Below, one piece after another: positions 1 to 6,998 of a DNA stretch of 37,455 bases. Under the pieces are notes generated by a model that made no database searches, was not told the origin of the DNA, and worked only from the letters and a program-made list of their open reading frames with translations. Made by a program: the position numbers and the translations under genes. Positions within the stretch are counted from its first letter, which is position 1, and each line of letters begins with the position of its first letter. Source of the DNA: Paludibacteraceae bacterium (GTDB taxonomy: Bacteria; Bacteroidota; Bacteroidia; Bacteroidales; Paludibacteraceae); contig CAJOCN010000015.1 of NCBI GenBank assembly GCA_905233255.1, positions 1 through 37,455 on the forward strand, written 5' to 3'.

Positions 1-1766
1 ATCTCCGGAACGCGGGCTTCCGCCTCAGCGGTGCAGCGCTCGTAGTCGGCACCGGTGAAGGGTTTGCCGATCTCGGTCTTGACCGGAATCTCGAAATAGA
101 ACTTGATCTTCGGCTCGGTACCCGACGGACGGACAGAAACTTTCAGACCACCCTCGGTGAAGTACTGGAGCACATTGGAGGTAGCGTTCAGCGGCATCTC
201 GAATTTCTCTTTTACCCACTCGCCGTTGACGAGTTTGCACTGCTCGAGGGTCTTGTAGTCCTTGATGAGGGTGACTTTCTCGCCGGCGATCTCTTTCGGC
301 GCATTGGCACGGTAGTCCTTCATCATCTGCTGGATCTCCTCGGCACCTGTCTTACCCGGGCGAACGACATTGATGGTCGTCTCGCGCTGGAAGCCGTAGT
401 CGGCGTAGATCTTGAGGAGGTAGTCGTAGAGGGTCATGCCGTTGTCCTTGGCGTAAGCGGCGATCTCGCAGATGAGGCAGATAGCCGAAGGCGAACATTT
501 ATCGCGGACAGCGTCGTACGGCAGGAAGCCGAAGGACTCCTCGCCACCACCGATATATTTGCGTTTGCCTTCCCACATACGGATACGGTTGGCGATCCAC
601 TTGAAGCCGGTGTACTCATCGGTGAGGGTGACACCCTGTGCGTCCGCAATCTTGCGGATGAGCTCGGAGGTCACGATGGTCTTGACGATATACATGTCGG
701 GACGCATCTTGCCCAGGCGCTTCATGTTGTTGATGATGTAATAGTGGAACATGATGTTGGTCTGGTTACCGTTGATGATGACCCACTCGCCCTTGTCGTT
801 GCGGCAGACAATCGCAATACGGTCTGCGTCGGGGTCGGAAGCGATCACCAGATCGGCACCAAGCTTGGTGCCTAACTTCATACCGAGGGTCATCGCCTCA
901 GCGTTCTCGGGGTTCGGGGAAACAACGGTCGGGAAGTTACCGTCGATGACCATCTGCTCAGGCACCACGTGGATGTTCTGGAATCCCCACGAACGGAGAC
1001 ACATCGGCACAATCTGACGGCCGGCGCCGTGCATCGGGGTGTAAACGATGTTGAGGTCCTTCTGACGGTTGATAGACTCCTGGTCGATCATGACAGACTT
1101 GACCGCCATCATGTAGTCGTAGTCCATCTCGCCGCCGATGATCTCGATGAGGTCTTTGTTTGCCTCCCATTTAACATCCGCGAGGGTCACTTTGTTGACC
1201 TCGTCGATGATACCCTGGTCATGCGGCTGGAGCACCTGCGAGCCGTCCTCCCAGTACGCCTTGTAGCCGTTGTACTCCTTCGGGTTGTGGGAAGCGGTGA
1301 CGTTCACACCGCCCTGGCACTTGAGATGACGGATAGCGAAGGACACCTCCGGCGTCGGGCGCAGGGACTCGAAGAGGTACACCTGAATGCCGTTGGCGGA
1401 GAAGATGTTGGCAACCGTCTCGGCGAACATACGTCCGTTGTTACGGCAGTCGTGACCAACCACAACAGCCACGCGGCCGTTCTGTACGTGCTCAAAACCG
1501 CCCTCTTTCTGCACTTTCAGCAGGTAGTTGGCGTAGCCCTGGGTGGCCATGGCTACGATGTATTTGTTCATACGGTTGGTGCCGGGGCCCATGATACCGC
1601 GCAGACCGCCGGTACCGAACTCCAGAGTACGATAGAAAGCATCGATGAGCTCGGTCTTGTCCTCCGCCTCCATCATGGCTTTCACTTGTGCGCGGGTCTC
1701 CGCGTCAAACGGTTCCTTGGTCCATACCTCGGCAACCTCCATTACTTTTTTCAATTCTTCGTTCAT
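1..1766 (-). CDS. Phosphoglucomutase/phosphomannomutase family protein (3' end cut by window edge)
   Basis: Alpha-D-phosphohexomutase that interconverts hexose 1- and 6-phosphates in the cytoplasm. The frame is open from ATG at 1766 to the left edge, giving 588 codons without a stop. All four family signatures are visible: the phosphoserine loop TASHNPKEYNG near residue 155, the metal-binding DPDADR near 311, the sugar-binding GGEESFG near 405 and the phosphate-binding RPSGTEPK near 545. That spacing fits the long PGM2-like branch (about 580 residues), so only a few C-terminal codons should be missing. It is the last visible gene of the hflX-hpt-pgm unit, 59 bp after hpt. Whether glucose or mannose phosphate is preferred cannot be read from the sequence. 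The family assignment is firm. Confidence 0.93.
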   Translation of the reverse strand, partial: MNEELKKVMEVAEVWTKEPFDAETRAQVKAMMEAEDKTELIDAFYRTLEFGTGGLRGIMGPGTNRMNKYIVAMATQGYANYLLKVQKEGGFEHVQNGRVAVVVGHDCRNNGRMFAETVANIFSANGIQVYLFESLRPTPEVSFAIRHLKCQGGVNVTASHNPKEYNGYKAYWEDGSQVLQPHDQGIIDEVNKVTLADVKWEANKDLIEIIGGEMDYDYMMAVKSVMIDQESINRQKDLNIVYTPMHGAGRQIVPMCLRSWGFQNIHVVPEQMVIDGNFPTVVSPNPENAEAMTLGMKLGTKLGADLVIASDPDADRIAIVCRNDKGEWVIINGNQTNIMFHYYIINNMKRLGKMRPDMYIVKTIVTSELIRKIADAQGVTLTDEYTGFKWIANRIRMWEGKRKYIGGGEESFGFLPYDAVRDKCSPSAICLICEIAAYAKDNGMTLYDYLLKIYADYGFQRETTINVVRPGKTGAEEIQQMMKDYRANAPKEIAGEKVTLIKDYKTLEQCKLVNGEWVKEKFEMPLNATSNVLQYFTEGGLKVSVRPSGTEPKIKFYFEIPVKTEIGKPFTGADYERCTAEAEARVPE

Positions 1767-1796
1767 GGTAGTTTAAAATTTATGTTATTAATGAAT

Positions 1797-1832
1797 AGTT
1801 TATCTAGTTGAACTAGTCTATCTAGTTATTTC
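1797..1832. repeat. Short interrupted repeat between hpt and pgm
   Basis: TATCTAGTT occurs at 1801-1809 and 1819-1827, separated by GAACTAGTC, which also makes a CTAGTT/AACTAG palindrome. The hpt stop codon (1826-1828) lies on its edge. I place it tentatively with the short-period repeats seen elsewhere in the window. Confidence 0.45.
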
Positions 1833-2368
1833 TTTACCTTGTAGATGGCATCGAGGTTCCGGTTGAAGCCGTCGAAATCGAGGCCGTAACCAATGACGAA
1901 CTCGTCGCTGACCTCGTGACCGATGTAATCGGGCTTGGCGTCGTCGTACTCCAGTTTGTTGGGTTTGAAGAGCATGGATGCCACGCGCACGGAGGTAGCC
2001 CCGAGTCCGCGGAGATGCGCCTTGAGCTGGTGGATCGTCAAGCCGGTGTCCACGATATCCTCCACGATGATCACATCGCGGTTCTCCACCACCTGCTGGA
2101 GCGGCACGATGAACTCGAGCGTGCCGGTTGTCGCCATGCCGTAATAAGAGCTGACGCGTATGAAGGTCTGCTCGCAGCGGAGCCCGTCCAGCGCGCGCAT
2201 AAGGTCTGCGGCAAAGACAAAAGCGCCGTTGAGCACGATGACAAAGAGCGGCTCCTTGCCCTCATAATCGCGGCTGATCTGTTTACCCACTTGCTTCACG
2301 TCGGCAGCTATCTGCTCGGGCGTGAGCCATTCTTCAAAATGATAACCTTGGTCGTCAATGCTTCGCAT
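1826..2368 (-). CDS. hpt: Hypoxanthine phosphoribosyltransferase
   Basis: Purine salvage enzyme that transfers phosphoribose from PRPP to hypoxanthine and/or guanine to give IMP/GMP. It is 180 residues, the usual size for this family. The PRPP-binding loop VIIVEDIVDTGLT lies near residues 98-110. The flexible-loop region RVSSYYG and the C-terminal DEFVIGYGLDFDGFNRN, both typical of bacterial Hpt, are present. The protein is cytosolic and has no signal peptide. It follows hflX by 37 bp, and that gap is almost filled by an 8-bp tandem repeat. It is probably co-transcribed from the promoter upstream of hflX. Confidence 0.95.
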   Translation of the reverse strand: MRSIDDQGYHFEEWLTPEQIAADVKQVGKQISRDYEGKEPLFVIVLNGAFVFAADLMRALDGLRCEQTFIRVSSYYGMATTGTLEFIVPLQQVVENRDVIIVEDIVDTGLTIHQLKAHLRGLGATSVRVASMLFKPNKLEYDDAKPDYIGHEVSDEFVIGYGLDFDGFNRNLDAIYKVKK

Positions 2369-2377
2369 ATATATTTA

Positions 2378-2408
2378 GAATTTGAAGATTTGAAAATTTG
2401 AAGATTTA
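2378..2408. repeat. 8-bp tandem repeat containing the hflX stop codon
   Basis: On the minus strand the units are AAATCTTC, AAATTTTC, AAATCTTC and a partial AAATTC. The TAA stop of hflX (2406-2408) forms the first edge of the array. The same word family recurs at 28290-28327 after potA and in part inside mrp. Confidence 0.8.
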
Positions 2409-3659
2409 CTCCCCGTAGTTTTGGAAGAGGAAATCGTTATAGGGATAGCGCTGCACATGGATCGCCTTAATGCGGTCGTACATGAGCGCGCGCAGGGAAT
2501 CAATATTTTCTTTATTCTTAGCAGAGATGAAGATGCAGTCGCTGCCGAGGCGCGCCATCCAGGACTTCTGCAGGTCCTCGAGCGAGTAGTTCTCGCGCGT
2601 CATGGGCGTGAGGTCATCTTCCTCCTTCGGCACATACGTAAAATTGTCGATCTTGTTGAAAATGACGATGGTCGGTTTCTCCTCCTTGCATATCTCGCTG
2701 ATGGTCTGCTCGACGACCTCGTACTGCTCCTCGAAATTGGGGTGGCTGATATCCACCACGTGGATGAGCAGATCCGCCTCGCGCACCTCGTCCAGGGTCG
2801 ATTTGAAGGACTCCACGAGGTGGTGCGGCAGCTTACGAATGAAACCGACGGTGTCGGAGAGCAGGAACGGCAGGTTCTCGATCGTCACCTTCCGCACCGT
2901 GGTATCGAGGGTAGCAAAGAGTTTGTTCTCGGCGAAGACATCCGATTTGGAGAGGAGGTTCATGAGGGTCGATTTGCCCACGTTGGTGTATCCCACGAGC
3001 GCGACGCGCACCATCTTACCGCGGTGCTGGCGCTGGGTAGCCATCTGTTTGTCGATGGTCTTGAGCTGTTCGCGGAGAAGGGCGATGCGTTGCCCGATGA
3101 CACGCTTATCCGCCTCTATCTGGGTCTCACCCATACCGCGGTTGGTACCTCCACCACCGCGCTGACGGTCCAAGTGGCTCCACATCCTCGTCAAACGCGG
3201 GAGCATGTATTGCAGGTGCGCCATCTCGACCTGCGTCTTGGCGTACGAGGTCTGCGCACGCTGCAGGAAGATCTCGAGAATAAGGATCGTACGGTCGATG
3301 ACGCGGACATTCGCCGGATGTTTCTCCCTGTGGTTGATGGCTTTCTCGAGGTTGCGTATCTGGCGCGGACTCAACTCGTCATCGAAGATGACTACGTCTA
3401 CTACCGGTTTCTCCTCACTCGGCGCTTCCTCGCGCGAAACGATATATTGCCGGATTTCCTCCAGTTTTCCCTCGCCGACATAAGTGGCGGTGTTGGGCTG
3501 GTCGAGGCGTTGCGTGAAGCGTTTCACGGGCACGATACCATGGGTATCCGCCAGAAAAGCGAGCTCGTCCAAGTACTCCTTCGTACGGTCCTCCGGCTGG
3601 GTGGGCGTAATCAATCCCACCAAAACGGCATGCTCAATATAGGGCTTTATCTCAATCAC
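2406..3659 (-). CDS. hflX: GTPase HflX (ribosome-associated)
   Basis: Obg-HflX family GTPase that binds the large ribosomal subunit and in other bacteria splits or rescues stalled ribosomes. The HflX N-domain (ending in the glycine-rich RGGGGTNRGMGETQ linker) is followed by a G domain with P-loop GYTNVGKST, switch region DTVGFI, and NKID as the G4 motif. The frame is open up to an ATG at 3698, but that stretch contains the -7 promoter box (3664-3671) and encodes a nonsense hydrophobic leader. I therefore choose GTG at 3657-3659 (VIEIKPYIEHAVLVG), which aligns with the usual HflX N-terminus and gives 417 residues. That start would leave almost no 5' UTR. Function is certain; the start is inferred. 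Confidence 0.93.
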   Translation of the reverse strand: MIEIKPYIEHAVLVGLITPTQPEDRTKEYLDELAFLADTHGIVPVKRFTQRLDQPNTATYVGEGKLEEIRQYIVSREEAPSEEKPVVDVVIFDDELSPRQIRNLEKAINHREKHPANVRVIDRTILILEIFLQRAQTSYAKTQVEMAHLQYMLPRLTRMWSHLDRQRGGGGTNRGMGETQIEADKRVIGQRIALLREQLKTIDKQMATQRQHRGKMVRVALVGYTNVGKSTLMNLLSKSDVFAENKLFATLDTTVRKVTIENLPFLLSDTVGFIRKLPHHLVESFKSTLDEVREADLLIHVVDISHPNFEEQYEVVEQTISEICKEEKPTIVIFNKIDNFTYVPKEEDDLTPMTRENYSLEDLQKSWMARLGSDCIFISAKNKENIDSLRALMYDRIKAIHVQRYPYNDFLFQNYGE

Positions 3660-3663
3660 GGCA

Positions 3664-3694
3664 CAAAGGTAGTAAAAAAAAATGACATATGCAA
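3664..3694 (-). promoter_or_regulatory. Promoter for hflX-hpt-pgm
   Basis: Minus-strand -33 TTGCATATGTCA (TTG at 3694-3692) and -7 TACCTTTG (3671-3664), with 23 bp between the first T of each. The spacer is T-rich and doubles as the U-tract of the rpsO terminator. Confidence 0.85.
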
Positions 3695-3705
3695 GCATAT
3701 GCCAT
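3673..3705 (-). terminator. Intrinsic terminator of rpsO, overlapping the hflX promoter
   Basis: Read on the minus strand: stem ATGGCATATG, loop CTTG, stem CATATGTCAT (ten pairs, one G-U), then a run of at least nine T. It lies 26 bp after the rpsO stop. The loop and 3' arm contain the -33 element of the hflX promoter. Confidence 0.8.
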
Positions 3706-3730
3706 TCTTTTCTCTAAAAATTCCGCAAAA

Positions 3731-4000
3731 TTACTTACGGATACCGAGTTCTTTGATGATTGCACGGTAGCGCTCGATGTCTTTGGCCTTCAGATAGTCC
3801 AACATACGACGACGCTTACCTACCAATGCGGTCAGCGCACGCTCGGTACCGAAATCCTTACGGTTGTCCTTCAGGTGCTCGGTGAGGTGGTTGATACGGA
3901 AGGTGAACAAAGCGATCTGGCTCTCAGCAGAACCGGTGTTTTTAGCGTCGTTGCCGTATTTAGCGAACAACTCAGCTTTCTTCTCAGAAGTTAAATACAT
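3731..4000 (-). CDS. rpsO: 30S ribosomal protein S15
   Basis: Primary 16S rRNA-binding protein of the small subunit platform. It is 89 residues, exactly the usual length, and carries the conserved core GSAESQIALFTFRINHLTEHLK followed by HKKD-region equivalents and GKRRRMLDYLK. It is a single-gene unit with its own promoter (4140-4170) and terminator (3673-3705). The leader is about 130 nt, longer than needed for translation. S15 represses its own translation through the mRNA leader in several phyla, but I do not recognise a known fold here, so autoregulation is only a possibility. Confidence 0.98.
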   Translation of the reverse strand: MYLTSEKKAELFAKYGNDAKNTGSAESQIALFTFRINHLTEHLKDNRKDFGTERALTALVGKRRRMLDYLKAKDIERYRAIIKELGIRK

Positions 4001-4009
4001 AACATTTTT

Positions 4010-4056
4010 TCATTTGGTCATTTACCATTTGGCCATTTATTGAGCCATTTTGGCAA
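4010..4056. repeat. CATTTGG/CATTTA tandem repeat in the rpsO leader
   Basis: Alternating 7- and 8-bp units built on CCATTTGG and TCATTTA sit just upstream of the rpsO start codon, inside the transcribed leader. Any regulatory structure in the leader must accommodate them. Confidence 0.65.
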
Positions 4057-4139
4057 ATGCGGGTTAAACAATCACCACAGAAGCCGGATATGGCATTGCA
4101 ACTTCGTGGCATTTCCGCCTTTTCAGTCGAAAAAGCGTG

Positions 4140-4170
4140 CAAAGGTACAACAAAATTTAGAAATACGCAA
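4140..4170 (-). promoter_or_regulatory. Promoter for rpsO
   Basis: Minus-strand -33 TTGCGTATTTCT (TTG at 4170-4168) and -7 TACCTTTG (4147-4140), with the 23-bp first-base spacing common to all promoters here. It is divergent from the TonB-receptor promoter, whose TTG lies only 18 bp away. Confidence 0.85.
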
Positions 4171-4187
4171 ATTTTTTCGCGTTTTTT

Positions 4188-4218
4188 TTGCATATTTGCG
4201 GAAAAAGCAGTACTTTTG
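4188..4218 (+). promoter_or_regulatory. Promoter for the TPP riboswitch/TonB receptor
   Basis: -33 TTGCATATTTGC (4188) and -7 TACTTTTG (4211-4218), with first-base spacing of 23 bp. The predicted start of transcription, near 4224, falls just before the riboswitch. Confidence 0.82.
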
Positions 4219-4228
4219 CAGCCGATTT

Positions 4229-4312
4229 GAGTTAGGGGTGCCTGTCGCGTTCGGTTTTAAGACTGCGTCGGCTGAGATAAGACCCTTTGAACTTGAACAG
4301 GTAATGCTGTTA
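4229..4312 (+). promoter_or_regulatory. TPP riboswitch (THI box)
   Basis: The conserved thi-box segments occur in order: GGGGTGCC, then a variable P3 arm, then GGCTGAGATAAGACCC, TTTGAAC, and ACAGGTAATGCTG. GCC/GGC form P2, ACC/GGT form P4, and the CTGAGA bulge binds the pyrimidine of TPP. The aptamer ends about 7 nt before the receptor ATG (4319), so sequestering the start region is the likely control mode. In other Bacteroidetes, TPP riboswitches precede outer-membrane thiamine receptors. The motif match is direct; the mechanism is inferred. Confidence 0.93.
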
Positions 4313-4318
4313 AAGAAA

Positions 4319-6508
4319 ATGAAAACTAAAACATTCTTTATCAACCATGCATGGTTGATGGCATGGGGCGTTTGTGCGCTCCTGACGGCTGCGCAAGCGA
4401 GTGCGCAGGAGAATGCGGACACTCTGTCCGCGAGTGATTTCAATCTGCAAGAGGTAGTGGTTTCCGCTCCGGTCAAACAAGTGACTGTGAGCAGGGAGGA
4501 GATTCGTTACCGGGAGCTGAACCGCGAGAACACGGGTCAGAACCTGCCCCTGCTGCTGACGAAGACTCCTTCGCTGGTAACCACCAGCGATGACGGTCTG
4601 GGCGTGGGTTACACCTATTTCCGCGTGCGCGGTAGTGATCACACGCGTATCAACATGACCATCAATGAGGTGCCGCTGAACGATGCGGAGAGCCAGACGG
4701 TCTTCTGGGTGAACATGACGGATATCAGTTCGTCCATCACCAAACTGGATGTGCAACGCGGTATCGGTACCAGCGCTAACGGCGGTAGCAGTTTCGGCGC
4801 CAGCATCAACATCAGTACACTGGACAACGCCATCCCTACAGACTACAAAGCGCAGCCGGTTCACGCCGAGCTGAGTTTCAACGGCGGTATGTACAACACG
4901 TTCCGCGAGATGGCCAAGATCGATGCTTATTGGGGTGACAAGAACAGCGCCAAAGGCGCATGGCACGCCGGCGGACGATTCAGCAAGGTGAACTCCGACG
5001 GATATATCGACCGTGCTTTCTCCGACCTCTTCAGTTACCAGGCGCAGTTAGGATGGCAGAACAGCAAGACGGCAGTCAACCTGCTCTCCTTCGGCGGCAA
5101 AGAGAAGACTTATCTCGCCTGGAACGGTCTGACGCGGGAAGACATAGCGGTGAACAGAAGGCAGAACACCGCGGGTGCTTTCATCGACGCCAACGGCAAC
5201 ACCCAGTACTACCGCAACGAGACGGATAACTACCAGCAGCACCATGTGCACCTGAATGTGACGCACCGCTTCAACCTCCACTGGAGCCTCAGCGCCACCG
5301 GGCACTACACTTTCGGCACCGGTTATTGGGAGACCTTCGATACCTGGAACCTTATGGGTATCGCCCAAAAGGGTCTGCGCAACCATTTCTACGGAGGTAT
5401 CCTCAGTACCAAATACATCCACGAGAAAGTAGATGTACAGGCAGGTATCGCGCTCAATAACTACAACGGCGTTTCGTACGGAAACATAGACCAGAACTAC
5501 GGCACTAATTTCACAGAGTACTACCGCGGCTATGGCGACAAACTGGATGGTAACATCTACGCCAAAGCCAATTGGCGGGTACTGCACCGCGGAAAAGAGA
5601 AACTGAGTCTGTACGGCGATCTGCAGTACCGGTTGGTTCACCACCACATGTACGGCGATAACGACAACAGCACCGTCCCCGGCAGCCGTGTAGCCATCGA
5701 GGAGCAGCGCACGTGGCATTTCTTCAACCCGAAAGCCGGTCTGACATACGACAACGGCGGCCACCGCCTGTCGGCGACCTTCGCGTTAGCCAACCGTGAG
5801 CCGGCGCGGTCGAACTTCATCAACTGGCAGTCGGGCGAGGCAAAACCCAAGCCGGAGAAACTGTTCGACTACGAGTTGGGCTATAACTACACCTCCGCAG
5901 GAGTGACCAAAAGCGGTTATGCCATCCCTTGGCATATAGGTCTTAACCTCTATTTCATGGATTACAAAGACCAGCTGGTGCTCACCGGAGAGATCAACAG
6001 CATCGCTATCTTCCTGACCAAAAACGTAGATAAATCGTACCGCACCGGTGCCGAGTTGCAGTTCGGTGTGGATTGGACCAAGTGGTTCAGCTGGAGCGGA
6101 ACACTGACATGGAGCCGTAACAAATGGCTGGACGGCAACCAATGGCGCACGATCTCGTTCTCGCCGGACTGGATAGCGGGAAACATCTTCTCTTTCCACG
6201 TGGCAGGATTCAATGCGGAGCTGCAAACGACCGTCATCAGCAAGCAGTTCCTCGCCAACAACGAGGATCCGAATGCGGTGCTGAATGCCTATACCGTGAC
6301 CAACCTGAATATGCAATACCTCTTACCGTTGCAGAAATACAGAAGATGCCCGGACATTACGCTTAAATGCCAGGTTAACAATCTGTTCAATGCAATGTAT
6401 GAGAGTAACGGTTACGTGTATCACGACGCCTGGGTAGGAAGCGATGTAGCTTATTTCATGCCCCAAGCAGGCATCAACGTACACGCAGGTTTTGTCGTGC
6501 AATTTTAG
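4319..6508 (+). CDS. TonB-dependent outer-membrane receptor, probably for thiamine or a thiamine precursor
   Basis: 729 residues from ATG 4319. The frame extends upstream to 4040, but that part overlaps the riboswitch and promoter, so it is not coding. A signal peptide ends near residue 28 (TAAQASAQ). A TonB-box-like segment (DFNLQEVVVSAP) is followed by a plug domain (about 50-175) with FRVRGSDHTRINMTINEVPLND and DVQRGIGTSANGGSSFGASINI, then a beta-barrel ending in HAGFVVQF with a C-terminal Phe. The TPP riboswitch directly upstream indicates that it imports thiamine, TPP or a precursor. No inner-membrane thiamine permease lies beside it here. The 3' end overlaps the convergent gene by 35 bp. 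The family is certain; the substrate is inferred from the riboswitch. Confidence 0.93.
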   Translation: MKTKTFFINHAWLMAWGVCALLTAAQASAQENADTLSASDFNLQEVVVSAPVKQVTVSREEIRYRELNRENTGQNLPLLLTKTPSLVTTSDDGLGVGYTYFRVRGSDHTRINMTINEVPLNDAESQTVFWVNMTDISSSITKLDVQRGIGTSANGGSSFGASINISTLDNAIPTDYKAQPVHAELSFNGGMYNTFREMAKIDAYWGDKNSAKGAWHAGGRFSKVNSDGYIDRAFSDLFSYQAQLGWQNSKTAVNLLSFGGKEKTYLAWNGLTREDIAVNRRQNTAGAFIDANGNTQYYRNETDNYQQHHVHLNVTHRFNLHWSLSATGHYTFGTGYWETFDTWNLMGIAQKGLRNHFYGGILSTKYIHEKVDVQAGIALNNYNGVSYGNIDQNYGTNFTEYYRGYGDKLDGNIYAKANWRVLHRGKEKLSLYGDLQYRLVHHHMYGDNDNSTVPGSRVAIEEQRTWHFFNPKAGLTYDNGGHRLSATFALANREPARSNFINWQSGEAKPKPEKLFDYELGYNYTSAGVTKSGYAIPWHIGLNLYFMDYKDQLVLTGEINSIAIFLTKNVDKSYRTGAELQFGVDWTKWFSWSGTLTWSRNKWLDGNQWRTISFSPDWIAGNIFSFHVAGFNAELQTTVISKQFLANNEDPNAVLNAYTVTNLNMQYLLPLQKYRRCPDITLKCQVNNLFNAMYESNGYVYHDAWVGSDVAYFMPQAGINVHAGFVVQF

Positions 6509-6998
6509 AAGCTATATATGCAATAGAGAACGCACCTGTGGGGACCCAAGCAAAGAATCCCACTCCGTCCCTCCCCTCTAGGGAGGGCGTTTCTATTATG
6601 CCTATATAGTAAAAAACCGCCATCCAGACAGCCACGAAAGCCAAGCCCATAAGGGTTGATAGAATCGAACGGAAAGAGAAAATATTCCGGCTGATCAGGT
6701 ACCCCCATATAGAGAGAATGACGAACACCACCGAGGGAAGCCAGTAAGAAGCGATGCCGAGCAGCACGGCGATCTGAAAACACTGCTCTACAGAAGAGGA
6801 GTGCCGCCGAATATGGCTAACAATCATAAGGCTGATCAAGGTCATCAGCGCCGGGAGAAAATACGACAGGAGTATCTCTGCGCTCCTTTCCTCAAGGGAA
6901 GGAGAAAGGGAAAACGGTAAGACAGACACCACCCCCGCCAACAGCCAGAAGGCTATCGGCAGGGTGTAATATAGTATCTCTTGGGTCTGTCTTTTCAT
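6474..6998 (-). CDS. Small polytopic membrane protein, function unknown
   Basis: 174 residues with about five hydrophobic segments: residues 10-30, 43-62, 76-98, 108-133 and 145-163. I recognise no catalytic motif. It starts with a 4-bp ATGA overlap with the end of the dcp-like gene, so it is the last gene of the ileS operon. Its 3' end overlaps the convergent TonB receptor by 35 bp. Two family-B palindromes are translated within it, as SPSLEERSAE near residue 33 and TPSLEGRDGVG near 140, both in loops between membrane segments. It resembles small accessory membrane proteins of unknown role. Confidence 0.7.
   Translation of the reverse strand: MKRQTQEILYYTLPIAFWLLAGVVSVLPFSLSPSLEERSAEILLSYFLPALMTLISLMIVSHIRRHSSSVEQCFQIAVLLGIASYWLPSVVFVILSIWGYLISRNIFSFRSILSTLMGLAFVAVWMAVFYYIGIIETPSLEGRDGVGFFAWVPTGAFSIAYIASKIARQNLRVR
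6553..6592. repeat. Family-B palindromic element in the membrane-protein gene
   Basis: CCCTCCC (6569-6575), loop CTCTA, GGGAGGG (6581-6587), preceded by ATCCCACTCCGT. It is translated as TPSLEGRDGVG in a predicted loop between the last two membrane segments. Confidence 0.75.
6881..6912. repeat. Divergent family-B palindrome in the membrane-protein gene
   Basis: CTCCTTTCC, loop TCAA, GGGAAGGAG (6883-6904), a nine-pair stem with one G-U. It is translated as SPSLEERSAE after the first membrane segment. Confidence 0.55.

Noticed and set aside
2421..3770. 449-codon open frame antisense to hflX, and similar long antisense frames over ileS (13528-15375), the barrel gene (34721-36208) and the giant gene
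   Set aside because: They mirror real genes, show no domain motifs and have the H/V/D/R-rich composition of antisense translation in this codon usage.
4040..4318. N-terminal extension of the TonB-receptor frame
   Set aside because: It contains the promoters and the TPP riboswitch. A proper signal peptide starts at 4319.
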